DNA from: G965205255 sp965205255
GTDB taxonomy: Bacteria; Pseudomonadota; Gammaproteobacteria; Pseudomonadales; Endozoicomonadaceae
NCBI GenBank assembly: GCA_965205255.1
Contig: OZ242051.1
Coordinates: 1,860,001-1,924,000, forward strand
Direction: 5' to 3'
DNA length: 64,000 bases
Below the pieces are notes generated by a model. That model ran no database searches. It worked only from the letters and a program-made list of their open reading frames with translations, and was not told the DNA's origin. Every line of letters starts with the position of its first letter. Positions within the stretch are counted from its first letter, which is position 1. A program made the position numbers and the translations under genes. Below are positions 17,001 through 25,849 of the stretch, piece by piece.

Positions 17001-18079
17001 TGTTTGTCAATTATAGATTGATCATGCAGGTTAAGCCTTTCTTTTTTAGCCATAATCTTCGCTTTCGCAAATTTAGCAGCTCCATTAATTTTTTCCTGAT
17101 ATTGTTCAAGCTCGCTGATCCTTGCTTTATTTCTGGCTTCAGCTGACGTTTCTTGCAAATATTGTTTTCGCCTTCTATGTGGGTCTGTCAGTTTATGTTC
17201 CGTTTTCAGGTGCTTAATTTGGTTTTCCAAGCGGGCCTCAGCCTCAATGTTTGTAGCCAGAGACTGTTCTCTTTTAGTAATTTCAGCTTCTATCTCTTTT
17301 ATAGCATGACTGTAATATCCCTTTTTCTCAGGACTTGTCTCTTCGTTCTCATTTTTCAGTAAGGTTTGAATTTTCAAATGATCTCTATCGTCTTCTTTCT
17401 GATATTTCTGCTTGGATATCGAAATATCAGACCTTAGATCTTCAAGTGATTTTTCTGCCAGCGAAATATGTTTTTCAAGCTTGGCTTTTTTTTCCTCTCT
17501 CTGTTCCTTTAATTTTTTAGCATGAGCTTTTGAATTAAAGCTATCTGGGTCTTGTTTTAGTTCTCGAAGTATCTTGGCGGCGTTGTTAATAGAGGGGGAA
17601 ACAAAAGAATTGTATTCGTACTCTTGCTGATCAAATAGCTTGGAAATATCAGAACCAGAATCAACTTCTTCAGACAAAGATAACTCATTGTTTATCAGTT
17701 GATTATGATCTAGCTTATCCCAATAAGCTAACTTAGATTTTTCATCGTTTTTATATGTTTTTTTCTCAGGATCAGACTGTGATGGATTTTCTATATTTGA
17801 AAACTCTGATTTTTTACTTTTATCATTAGTGGTATTTTTGACTGGACGATCAACAATGTCTTTTTTAACATGTTTAAAAGCTAATTTATCAAATTCATGT
17901 TCAAGGTTTTCAGGTTCTAAAAATAGTGCATTATCTGTATCTTGAGTAATTGTTCTTACTTTGCCATTTTCACTCTGTGTTTGTTTGTTTAATTTTTCCT
18001 GATTTTGTGAATCATTTTCTGGCATAGCTCTCTGAATATGAGAGTTATTTTTATTTATACCGCCTGATGAGCGTTCCAT
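14066..18079 (-). CDS. Very large coiled-coil protein, candidate effector
   Basis: A 1337-residue protein rich in Lys, Glu, Asn and Gln with no signal peptide or transmembrane segment. Long charged coiled-coil stretches are visible around residues 180-330 (KKLKEQREEKKAKLEKHISLAEK) and about 1020-1110 (DLKAEIAEIELKLRNPE). The region between is mixed and recalls no enzyme I know. I chose the ATG at 18079 because AAGGAG lies 8 bases upstream; the in-frame ATG 33 bases earlier has no such site. Position between sctI and a second effector-like gene, lack of a Sec signal and polar N-terminus suggest a type III effector or scaffold, but this is inference. Confidence 0.7.
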   Translation of the reverse strand: MERSSGGINKNNSHIQRAMPENDSQNQEKLNKQTQSENGKVRTITQDTDNALFLEPENLEHEFDKLAFKHVKKDIVDRPVKNTTNDKSKKSEFSNIENPSQSDPEKKTYKNDEKSKLAYWDKLDHNQLINNELSLSEEVDSGSDISKLFDQQEYEYNSFVSPSINNAAKILRELKQDPDSFNSKAHAKKLKEQREEKKAKLEKHISLAEKSLEDLRSDISISKQKYQKEDDRDHLKIQTLLKNENEETSPEKKGYYSHAIKEIEAEITKREQSLATNIEAEARLENQIKHLKTEHKLTDPHRRRKQYLQETSAEARNKARISELEQYQEKINGAAKFAKAKIMAKKERLNLHDQSIIDKQNNYTALLKKLYTADNSEIEEAINYFENKNKKYSVEFQQQSEKLSVLDKHIINYRYILHPEEANGKYFVDAKNPDSTTEIPDHLLSKTPQQINQIRKNSGLKEKDLTVAKEEYATIEARRNDLSVKMDGYNGLLTQLYNVLMTPDSNENYGLIDASEYAPLLQEDNELLKRQIAQREKVAESINTAIDLKAETMVRDRKDAGFEIDSHSDFWKVPTGGVQADADMPFTFTPSEGIGPEHNNFNRELPFESSENEEFSDSAPLLNRAQLLDDYGRPMYEYKSTDVLKSRDELAKEQALADIYNKNKAPEDQITVDSYKRVYTHEQEANILRLEKGKEPVMEYEYELDYTKPLYGYDNNSKPQSVNKKKLKEYKAKVMISHLVKTFFKNSGVKLRNAFSFFKLRTPGAKIERAIEQMARNSKNIFSKALGNRTFFNLFRDVYSERFKKDVTGLQRFHDLVGISLEGKVNFSDKEHDNGYDTAMTTLVMVGAGLIDARNKEGEVFDYRLLDSPAEQIAGKRLSPSATLEQRDQLLLIAKQHEGRKLTGKIKSKHLARAGKLMAEAVKAKKKTEKSNAKAIADKRFDDIRDADEVAKQKLIEVVVAKAGKRVPDDLKHKLEIMRDNITDELPSSDAMDYVESPAIKFNRSMLVPTEENITDLKAEIAEIELKLRNPEIKVNAAALRNIKLAKKREALEIELNMMQKTMDKHQITVAKTRANIEKSLSETHILTENSRKVVTNGILAHCGMMIPEHASSAVDVSTYIPAKLKIHKHQKDVAIEMANDVRDYLKSGKATGTGIYSILTKTPPLSGIDKGGKEFTKETPPHPLHATTLKSQIANTLSQEDMASHENRSDSKVDHEILSQYVRNILTKSGRTYQKDNTTMNHELLNILSMHVMVGANVARFENDKAGASSGIRSVSKEQQELSSDNVRAAKQLANVLVFTMNKEHVTPKEIAAKVFPTSKRQQNILIGELTSVWVK

Positions 18080-18394
18080 GGCCTGATCTCCTTCATTACT
18101 CCAGCTATTCAAAAACAGAATAACTAAGACTTTAGTTCTATCTGATTATAAGATTAGTGAGGCTGTAAATCTTTGCACAATTATATAAACTTAATGACAT
18201 AAAAGCGTCTAACTGCCTTTTTCTCTAAAGCTTTAGTCGCAAAGCGGTCAACTATTTTATTAAAAAACAGATTCTGAGTAGCGTGAATAAAAGCTGGCAG
18301 ACTAAGGTCGTATTTTTGAATTTTCGAATGAAACTTATACTGTGTGCATGGTCAGAGGAAATCAAATTGAATTAACGTAAGCAAAGAGGTGACT
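18080..18394. promoter_or_regulatory. Divergent promoter region
   Basis: About 315 bases separate the minus-strand coiled-coil gene from the plus-strand 188-residue gene, so it must hold both promoters. Apart from the ribosome sites (AAGGAG on the minus strand at 18088-18093; AAGAGG on the plus strand at 18384-18389) I see no definite element. Confidence 0.4.
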
Positions 18395-18961
18395 ATGGAT
18401 AGTGTATCGAGTATTGATAAAAGTACGCCAAAAACTGAAATTCAAGTACCACAAGAGGAGCAGTCTGTTAAAACTAGAATGGGGCTAACTGCTTGTAAAA
18501 TAAAGGCTAAAAATTTTATTCGGATGACCAAGGCTAACTACAATAACCGCATGACTACCCTTAAGCATCGTGCCACTAAAACAATGGCTAATATTAAGTC
18601 GTTTATGAAAAATGCACTTGATACAGCCAGACTTGCTGGGCGTCGAGCCCTAATCGGCGGCTCAGCAGGTGCCTTTATCGGAGGAGTAACAACAGCTACA
18701 GCAATAGCCATAGGTGTCAGCAATCCGTTAATAGGTATTCCTATGGCACTTGGATTTGGAGCCTTAGCAGCAAATGTTGGTTTATTAACCGGTGCTGGCG
18801 TGGGTGCGACATTACCTATTACTAAAGAAGCTTGTATTCGCTTGGCAGGTTTCAATGTATGTCAGTACAAAAAACGTATTGCGGAACTAGAACAACAACT
18901 TAAAGCACAACAGAGCATAATGGAGACTATTTTAAAGGACCCAAAGGTAAAGATTAGCTAA
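18395..18961 (+). CDS. Membrane-hairpin protein, candidate type III effector
   Basis: A 188-residue protein of unknown family. A polar, basic N-terminal half (residues 1-85) without signal peptide is followed by a Gly/Ala-rich bilobed hydrophobic region, about 88-145 (ALIGGSAGAFIGGV and then ALGFGALAANVGLLTGAGVGA). A short C-terminal coiled coil follows (KKRIAELEQQLKAQQSIMETIL). A central pair of hydrophobic helices flanked by polar ends is the layout of host-membrane-inserted effectors, such as chlamydial Inc proteins and type III translocators. The start at 18395 has AAGAGG 5 bases upstream; a GTG at 18389 is the alternative. It is divergent from the coiled-coil gene. Confidence 0.6.
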   Translation: MDSVSSIDKSTPKTEIQVPQEEQSVKTRMGLTACKIKAKNFIRMTKANYNNRMTTLKHRATKTMANIKSFMKNALDTARLAGRRALIGGSAGAFIGGVTTATAIAIGVSNPLIGIPMALGFGALAANVGLLTGAGVGATLPITKEACIRLAGFNVCQYKKRIAELEQQLKAQQSIMETILKDPKVKIS

Positions 18962-19118
18962 TCAGTTGTCAACGGGCATATCTCAAATTGGCTAATTATA
19001 ATGAACGCCGTTATTCCTGCAAAGGTGGAAGTCTATAATATTAACACTGTTATATCTATAGATTCCCGCCTTTGTGTAATAACATATGTGCAAATTTTTA
19101 TAATCTTTTATAACTTAT

Positions 19119-19250
19119 ACAAAAACCTGCTTCTAACTTCTTATTGTGCTACTTTTCTGATCGTGCTTTTCTAGCTATTACTCCTCACTTGGCTTTAATA
19201 GTAAGCAATAAAAACATACACTCAATAGTAGTTAGAAACAGGCTTTAATA
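19119..19250. mobile_element. MITE copy A
   Basis: About 132 bases with terminal inverted repeats: left TACAAAAACCTGCTTCTAAC, right GTTAGAAACAGGCTTTAATA. The inside shares CTTATTGTGCTACTTTTCTGATC with the copies at 57200 and 61120. No coding capacity. Confidence 0.75.
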
Positions 19251-19379
19251 TTACACATAAATAAAAGATTTTATTGCAGGACCTTTAATTTTTTCTGTAA
19301 TGTTATTTGCCAAACTAGAAAGAACAGCTAATTATTTAAATATAACCACAATAAAATCAGGCAAATATGGAACTGCAAA

Positions 19380-19688
19380 ATGAATGAAGAAAGCTTAAAG
19401 AAAATGGCATTAGTGATAGCTGCCAGCTGTCTTTCTGTTGATGACAACAGTGAATACTCGCTTAAAAGTGATCTGGCAGATTCTCAACAACAATTTAACA
19501 AGCAGGTTTCTGATAGAATTTACACTTTTCTTCTTTATTTGTTGAATAAGCCCTCTAATGAATACTCTTCATTAATGACTGAACTAGCAAAAAAATTACC
19601 AGCTGACTGGGTTATGCCAGACTTGGATCAGTCTTTTATTCAGATAGCTAATAAATCTTCTAACCTTCAACATGGTTCAGTTTTATAA
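19380..19688 (+). CDS. Hypothetical 102-residue protein
   Basis: A soluble, mostly helical small protein with no motif I recognise and no signal peptide. Codon use looks ordinary. The ribosome site is weak. It follows the MITE and stands near the effector-like gene at 18395, but no link can be shown. Confidence 0.45.
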   Translation: MNEESLKKMALVIAASCLSVDDNSEYSLKSDLADSQQQFNKQVSDRIYTFLLYLLNKPSNEYSSLMTELAKKLPADWVMPDLDQSFIQIANKSSNLQHGSVL

Positions 19689-19759
19689 AAAGAAACTACC
19701 CCATGTCTGCAAGCGGTCGAAACGGCAGGGGGTATTTATGCACTGTATGCCCTATATTG

Positions 19760-19879
19760 ACCTCAGTTCGACGTAAGAAGTCTTTTAAAAGCAATCACTT
19801 CAATATTGCTGTATTGTCTTGAGAAACAATACCATGCATGGAATTGATTGCATTTAAAAAAATTACGTCGAACTGAGGT
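19760..19879. mobile_element. Palindromic mini-IS982 (two inverted right ends)
   Basis: The 120-bp unit starts ACCTCAGTTCGACGTAA and ends TTACGTCGAACTGAGGT. Both halves match the right end of the IS982 element at 42251-43227: the right half reads like 43160-43227 and the left half is its reverse complement for about 45 bases. No transposase sequence remains. It is a MITE-like derivative made of two inverted copies of one IS end. Confidence 0.8.
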
Positions 19880-20003
19880 TATATAAATTTAGATAGATAT
19901 GAGATATTAAAATCAGATAAAAAGATCTTGAAATAAATATTGTCGTTGTATCATCAGCTGGTATCTTCTGTAGATCAATCGATTGTACAAAGGAATTTAT
20001 TAA

Positions 20004-20189
20004 CTATATGGCTACGCACGTAAAGAGGAAGCCATAAACATACATAAAGAAAAATTATTCTGGTCTCCCCTTACAGGAACTAATCCACAAGAAGTTTGGG
20101 TGAAGTGCGTGAATTTTTTCCGTTCTGCTTTACCATCAAATCTTTATAAACAAGTGCAAAAGCGTGGGTTTTCTGTATCTGGCCTGTAG
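20004..20189 (+). pseudogene. Gene relic, C-terminal part of an unknown protein
   Basis: A 61-codon open frame without a start encodes LYGYARKEEAINIHKEKLFW...KRGFSVSGL and ends in TAG. Part of it resembles residues encoded near 24585-24650 (LYDYACKQAIIKIHKK), so both look like leftovers of one gene family. The function is unknown. Confidence 0.4.
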
Positions 20190-20260
20190 TGATCTTCAGT
20201 GTACTGCCTGTCGATAAAACATAAAGTGAATCATTTTACACTGAAGTCAAAGTTACACAT

Positions 20261-20282
20261 AAAGGCCTTAAAGCAGGCCTTT
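20261..20282. other. Perfect 8-bp stem-loop
   Basis: AAAGGCCT and AGGCCTTT pair around a 6-base loop just past the 3' end of the decayed Rhs gene. There is no following T-run on either strand, so it is not a standard intrinsic terminator. Confidence 0.4.
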
Positions 20283-20320
20283 GGAAAACTTAAAGGTCTT
20301 AGGGCGCGTAGTGCGTAAGG

Positions 20321-23110
20321 TCAGAACGAATATATCAGGTTCCTTAATTTCTCATTCCCTTCCAATGATTCGGTTGAATCCATAAAACCTTTTAAAAGTT
20401 CCTTATCATTCCATCTTTCTGCTGCGTTTTCAGTTACCTGCGTTGCCCTCTTCATCATGCGAACACTTTCTTCTCCTGTCACGTGGAGTGATTCTGTAAA
20501 CAACGCTGCCCCCGCTTGATTTTCTAATTCTTGCATACCCCATAGATCAGATCTTACCTGTTCAAATTGTACTATCTCTTCTTTGCTTAAGCTCCTATAA
20601 CTACTCTCTAGTTCTGAAGGGTTAGAATGTTTTTCAAAGGATCTTATATCGAAGAGCAAACTTCCGTCTTCATTGGTAGACGTAAATATGTCTTGTCCTC
20701 TACTTCGCTCTCCTGGTATACGGTACCCCCTTTCCGCAGGAAAGTTACTGTCTGGATCAACCATGGTCAAGTCTTCGCTTGTTAGTGGAGGAAGGTTTTT
20801 CCTAAGAGCTCGCAATCCTGCAATTGTATTTGGATTTTCTTGTGCTTCTGCGTCTCTTAGTGTTGCTTCTTCTGCTGCTCTTGATGCATCTTTTTTATGC
20901 TGCTTTTGCTAAATAGCGGGCATCTCTAACATCTCTAATTGTACGGCCTACTCCTTTAATGATTAGACCCGCCGTCTCGCCACCGACCATAGCCCCGGCA
21001 TCAATACCAACAACTTCCCAGAACGAAGTAGAACTCATCATCTCACCAATTGATTGAGATGGCTTTAAGCCCTTTTGTTCCAAAACGCCATTTTCTACAA
21101 GTTTTTCGCTTACGGTTGTTGCTACACCTACTGCCGTAAAAAAAGCAACATTAGCCAAGAAACCCAGCGCCGTGCCCTCTATAAATTCACCAGGACCTGG
21201 GATCACCAGGGCCATCAAAAGTCCTGCCACCGCAAAACAAATTGCAAAAATTTTTTCCAATTGACTTTTGTTATAGCTATCGTAAAGCTGTTTGTTTTCC
21301 GCTTTCATCGTTTTATTAACATTATTAATATCATTTTCGGTGTAGTGACCGGTGGGGTCGGAACTATTGATGGGATCATTACCTGCATAGTTGTAAGCAT
21401 TTATGCCACCGGCTCCCCACGGAGAGGCACTGTCGTGTTTAGTGAACAGTCTCAGTGCCGGATCATAAGCACGATAACCATTGCCCAAAAACTGCCAGCC
21501 CGTCACTTGGTCTGCAGTTTTCATTTGATAGCCACGGGTGCTCTTTTGCAGAGTCAATGCCAGTGTTTTAGCCTGATTCAGGTCTGTTACCTGACCATAC
21601 GGCATATACACATCATCACCTTGAACTTTGCCGTTAACGACACTGCCTGTTAACTGCTTGCCATCGGTAACAGCTGACTCGTAACGGCCATCATAAAAAC
21701 TTCCTCCGGCTACATAATAACGAGATTTCCCGTTAATCGACTGCTCTGCCAGAGAGCCATTGTAATACTGCTGTAGTGTGGTTGTTTTCCGAAAACGTTG
21801 GTATCACTTTCTGCAATTTGTTGTCCTGATGCATCATAGGTATAGTGAATTTTTTTACGATGATTGATAGTGACATCCGTTAAATTCTGCGCACTGTCAT
21901 AGCTCATCTGGTAAGGCACTAACTTGCCCGAGGCGGTCCTTTTCTGCATGGCAGTGATATTACCGTCACCATCATAGCTAAATGTAGCATGGCCTTTACC
22001 GGCATAATCAATACCTGACACCTGTGTCGGATCAGTGTTTTTATACTGGTAAGTAATCAGCTGTTTACTGCCACCGTTGAGCGTCTCATCCACTGTGTTT
22101 AGTGAATTAAACAAAGGTTGATAGCTGTAATCAATGGCACTGATCGGTTGTTTAAACAGATTCTGAGGGCACTCTTTTCCGTTGCAGGTAAAGTGCAATA
22201 ACTGACCCTGCGGTGTATAGGTGTATGTTTGGGTACTGACACCCTTTTCAGTTTTTGCAGTACGGGTAGCAATCTGACCTTTTGTGTTATAACCATAACC
22301 ATACGTCCGAACAGGTTTACCGTTCAGGTCATTGGCAATGCTGACCAAATTACCAACACTGTCATAGATATAACTATTGCTCACCTGATGGTTAATGGTT
22401 TTATCCTTCACCGATAAATCAGGGTTGTAATCAGTTCCCAGAGATACCTGACCTGCGCTTCCCTTATAACTCATACTAACCGGCAATCCTAGCGCATCGG
22501 TTACCGCTGTTTGTGTATACACCGGCGCCGCTGGAGCACCATAGGTACTGCTCACCGGTACAAAATAATTGTTCACCTCATCGGATAAGATTCGCTGACT
22601 ACCGTCAGGGTGAGTGATGGTTGTGGTCAGTAACCGCTGATTCACCGGATCATAGGTGTATGCTATTTCGCTGATCAGCTTATTCTGCCCGCTCGTCTTT
22701 TTCAGATCGGTCAGGTTACCATTAGCATCGTAAGTATAGGTCAGGGTAAAATCTGTATGACCGTCTGCCGTCTCAGATACCACGGTATGTGGTTTTTTAT
22801 GCCATGCCGTATCATAGGTAATAGTCATACTATTACCCAGCGGGTCTGTTATTTTGGTCGGCAAACCAGAGGTTGTGTCATATGTCATGCTCACCTGATG
22901 AGATTTATCTCCCACCATCGTTGAGGCATTTAATAAAAAGCCCAGTGATGTATACGTTCTTTCACCCACCAGTACCTTTTGAGCCGAAGGGTCATAAGCG
23001 CCAGTGGCGACTTCTGTTTTGATAATATTTCCATAAGCGTCATAGGTGTTGTAGGTGGTTCTCACCGGTGTCACATTGGCGTCAGTATTACGGGTCGAAA
23101 CCGTGGAGGC
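20321..23110 (-). pseudogene. Decayed Rhs/YD-repeat gene, C-terminal part
   Basis: The minus strand encodes YD repeats (YTYDANGNLTDLKK, YDSVGNLVSIAND) and the RHS core (GNGYRAYDPALRLFTKHDSASPWGAGGINAYNYAGNDPINSSDPTGH). A tip differing from that of the three intact Rhs genes follows. Two frameshifts break it. Near 21785 the frame moves from VFGKQPHY to a frame reading YYNGSLAEQSINGKSRYY. Near 20903, after YLAKAA, one extra base precedes KKDASRAAEEATLRDA. The product would be about 930 residues, so the N-terminal half is missing where IS1 sits. The final tip (EDLTMVDPDSNFPAERGYRIP...) has no toxin domain I recognise. Confidence 0.88.
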
Positions 23111-23178
23111 GGTCATGTTTCAAACCAGTTGATAGTGTTCTCGTGAGATAAACTCACTAATGATTTTGTCGTGTAGCT

Positions 23179-23541
23179 CTACCGACCTTGGAAACAGATC
23201 GTTTTTCTCGCAAGCCGTTTAATACGTGTTCTAAAAGTCAAATTTTGCCTTTCTATGCGTTGTGTGAAAAATTTTCCCACGATATGTTTTTCTTCCGGTA
23301 AGTGTGTTGCATAAGTCTCAAGACCATCTGTGCAGTAGTATGCGAACTCATAGGGCTTTAGCAGAGCGAGCAGTTTCTTTAGTGTATTGGCTGACCTCGA
23401 CCCAAAAGCATGAGCTATCAGACGCTTGAATTGTGGTTCCCATGCATACCAGAGCCACCGCTGTTTTTTCTTGTTCCCAACGTAAGACCATTGTTCATCA
23501 ATCTCACAGAGCAATGTCACTTTTGATCTATCAAAGGGCAA
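23179..23541 (-). CDS. insB: IS1 InsB transposase part, 3' end frameshifted
   Basis: The DDE domain of IS1: first Asp in CEIDEQWSYVG, second in YYCTDGLETYATHLP and Glu in RIERQNLTFRTRIKRLARKT. It is normally made as an InsA-B fusion by -1 frameshifting at the AAAAAAC run (complement of 23565-23571), which is present here. The frame ends early at ICFQGR. A missing base near 23192 would restore the usual tail (VELHDKIISEFISREHYQLV, stop at 23120). This copy is therefore probably defective. Confidence 0.85.
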   Translation of the reverse strand: MPFDRSKVTLLCEIDEQWSYVGNKKKQRWLWYAWEPQFKRLIAHAFGSRSANTLKKLLALLKPYEFAYYCTDGLETYATHLPEEKHIVGKFFTQRIERQNLTFRTRIKRLARKTICFQGR

Positions 23542-23822
23542 TGAGGTGACCTGAGGAGGATTGAGTTTTTTAAGTGACTGAGTACCGTCGTGGGGCTGAT
23601 TTCAAGTACTCGTCCAGTATCTCTGATACCTGATCCATTCATAGCCATTGCTACAATCTGCTCAGCAGTACCCGGTTGGTTTGCATTATACCGATATTCA
23701 AGCTGAAAGCTGAAGCAGCAACTACGGCAATAAAAGCGTTGAATGCCTGTAGGGGCTTTGCCATTTTTTACCACTGATGTTGTGTTGCTACCCTTCCTGC
23801 AAACTACGCTAATTGTTGCCAT
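23517..23822 (-). CDS. insA: IS1 InsA DNA-binding protein
   Basis: About 101 residues with the IS1 InsA layout: Zn-ribbon region (CRKG...FYCRSCCFSFQLEY), then QPGTAEQIVAMAMNGSGIRDTGRVL and ISPTTVLSHLKNS. The start at 23822 follows AAGGAGG closely and aligns with InsA MASVSISC. The first CxxC of the zinc ribbon has become CRKG, which may impair folding. Confidence 0.85.
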   Translation of the reverse strand: MATISVVCRKGSNTTSVVKNGKAPTGIQRFYCRSCCFSFQLEYRYNANQPGTAEQIVAMAMNGSGIRDTGRVLEISPTTVLSHLKNSILLRSPHCPLIDQK

Positions 23823-23856
23823 AATGCCTCCTTGCACGCAAATTCGGAAAGGTACC

Positions 23857-24229
23857 ACTAAACGACAAAATAAGCTATCAACGGTTTTGATTTATGACCA
23901 GTTTTTGAGGTTGGTGAACTGTTTACGGAAAATAGCTTTTGTGAAAATGTCAGTGCCAGTGAAGAAGGGTTGACAGACACCGCTGCGTTCATTCCCCCGC
24001 TGCTCGCCTGAGAGGTAAAATGATTATGACCTGTGGCCACCAGATGCTTGAGCTTTTTTAGTAGTGTTTTTTTAGCAGCAACCGACATTAGTGCAGCCTT
24101 ACTCGTCGATGAACGGTGTTTGACCGTAGATATATGCGCATTTGAATTTTGTGCAAAAGCAACACTGGTTGTTAAATAACTCACCAGAGTTGTTACGGCA
24201 ACAACTAACTTAACTAGTCTTAAAAACAC
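23857..24229 (-). pseudogene. Decayed Rhs gene, N-terminal piece
   Basis: A GTG-started frame encodes a Sec signal peptide (LVKLVVAVTTLVSYLTTSVAFA) and about 95 residues of low-complexity Ser/Lys/His-rich sequence before running into IS1. It parallels the N-terminus of the intact Rhs genes (signal peptide, then SNAH...). AAGGG lies upstream of the GTG. It is the 5' part of the gene whose 3' part lies at 20321-23110. Confidence 0.75.
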
Positions 24230-25427
24230 AAAAAAACCCTTATTATCATGATTAATTAATAAAAGACCTTGAAAGTTATAAAATAGAGATGAACCAAATA
24301 AAAATTTCGGTTTGATGCGGTTAAAATTACCAATGATTCGACTGAAAAAACTGAGCTTTGTTTTTCCCTAAGCGGACTAAAAGTCTGCTTGAATGGCGCA
24401 TTAAAACTTTGTTTCCGAACGGAAGAAATACCCATATTACTTATCCAATCATCATATTCCAACACAGCCCTGCCAGATCAAAATTTGGACTCTTATAAAG
24501 TATAAATAGGTGAATATTAACATTGAGATTGAGTTTTCTGCATTAACAAATATCTCTTATGAAGGCAAACAAACGCATAAAGAAGGTTGTAAACTATACG
24601 ACTACGCATGTAAACAGGCAATTATTAAAATACATAAAAAACCTTCAGTATTGTTTAAATCAGTGAGAAGCACTGAGCAAAACAGCAATCCATGAAGACC
24701 GTATTTTTAAGTTTGTCAGCTTTTTCTTTTTCCGTGCGATTTGTCATCGTGATAAGCAATGCCTGAATGATCTGAGTCTGGGAAAATTGCCACCTTATAA
24801 ACGCCCAAGCAGGTAAATAAACGTCAATGGGAAGAGGCAGAAAAATAGCTAGTTTTACGTATACGTTGTGAAAACATCATTGTAGGCATTGAACTCAACT
24901 TGCAGAAAGTAGTAACAACGCACTATGAAGCTGTTAATGGCGAGAGTATTATTGCGTTTTTACCACATTGAAAAACGCATACTCTACAGCCACTACGCTA
25001 CATATCATTTTGAATTAGGCGGGTTATCATTGTAGTGAAACTGTACAACAATAGACATAACTTCACTTAAGCCGAGGCAGCACGCACGAATACGTTGGTT
25101 ACAGTCTGATTTGAGCAAAAACTTGTTTAAGTTTGGTTCAAAAGAATGGCAAAAATCATCAATATCAGAGAAAATACGATTAAGAATATAACTTCCATGT
25201 TGTTGTATTTTCTTGAGAAACTATATCATGCTAGGAATTAATTGCTTTTAAAAAATTTACGTCGAACTCAGGTTAAATAAGGTCGAATGAGATTTTCTGG
25301 AACAAGGCCAATACATTTTAACATCGAAATATAACATAGCTATTTTCTTATCTTTGAGCAACGTTATGCTCTATCAGGATAGCTCTCTAACGATCAAAGA
25401 TATATCAGAATAGAAGAGTATGAATTG
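24230..25427. other. Relic-rich region between Rhs relic and SDR gene
   Basis: No intact gene is evident. It holds a 61-codon plus-strand frame at 24510-24695 (GTG start; ends QNSNP) that shares LYDYACKQAIIKIHKK-like residues with the relic at 20004. A fragment at 24845-24970 reads RCENIIVGIELNLQKVVTTHYEAVNG, and an IS982 relic lies at 25033-25273. The left part also contains a 69-codon minus-strand frame (24256-24465) with no recognisable similarity. Confidence 0.4.
25033..25273 (-). mobile_element. IS982 relic (5' part of the element)
   Basis: The stretch aligns with 42983-43227 of the IS982 element, with many substitutions and small indels, ending in the terminal repeat ACGTCGAACTCAGGT. 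It covers only the N-terminal transposase codons (minus strand). The rest is gone. Confidence 0.8.
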
Positions 25428-25582
25428 ATGAATAAAATTATGCTAATTACAGGCAGCAGCAGAGGTATAGGGGCTGAAGCAGCAATTTTGGCTGCTCAAC
25501 AAGGTTATGACCTTTGGTAATCCCCCCAGAAAATAACCGTATTTAAAAGTAGACTGTTAAGAAATGAGAAAAGAGGTCTGCG

Positions 25583-25849
25583 ATGAAGAAGTCACGTTTT
25601 ACTGAAACACAGATTATTAACATCCTGAAAGAAAGTGAAAATGGTTTGCCAGTGGCTGAAATATGTCGCAAACATGGGATGAGCGAAGCAACATTTTATA
25701 AATGGCGAGCAAAATACGGTGGTATGGATGTTTCGCTGATGAAGCAGTTTAAGACACTGGAAGAAGAAAACCGGCGTTTAAAAAAGATGTATGCTGAAGA
25801 GCGATTGAAAGCAGATATTCTTCAGGAGGCTATCGAAAAAAAGTGGTAA
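25583..25849 (+). CDS. IS3 OrfA (helix-turn-helix part of transposase)
   Basis: 88 residues: HTH (SRFTETQIINILKESENGLPVAEICRKHGMSEATFYKWRAKYGG) then a leucine zipper (LEEENRRLKKMYAEERLKADIL). The end overlaps orfB. The slippery heptamer A-AAA-AAG (25837-25843) just before the stop TAA would give the -1 fusion OrfAB, the active transposase. Confidence 0.93.
   Translation: MKKSRFTETQIINILKESENGLPVAEICRKHGMSEATFYKWRAKYGGMDVSLMKQFKTLEEENRRLKKMYAEERLKADILQEAIEKKW

Larger units (their letters stand above)
23111..23856 (-). mobile_element. IS1-family insertion sequence
   Basis: About 746 bp with short imperfect end repeats (GGTCATGTTTC at left; GGTACCTTTCC reading inward from the right). The insA/insB arrangement is typical of IS1. 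The flanks are not duplicated, and the host Rhs gene lacks roughly a thousand codons between its two pieces. This suggests an IS-adjacent deletion rather than a simple insertion. Confidence 0.85.

Noticed and set aside
14886..17520. Plus-strand ORFs opposite the coiled-coil gene
   Set aside because: Short, hydrophobic and repetitive in a way expected from reading Lys/Glu codons backwards.
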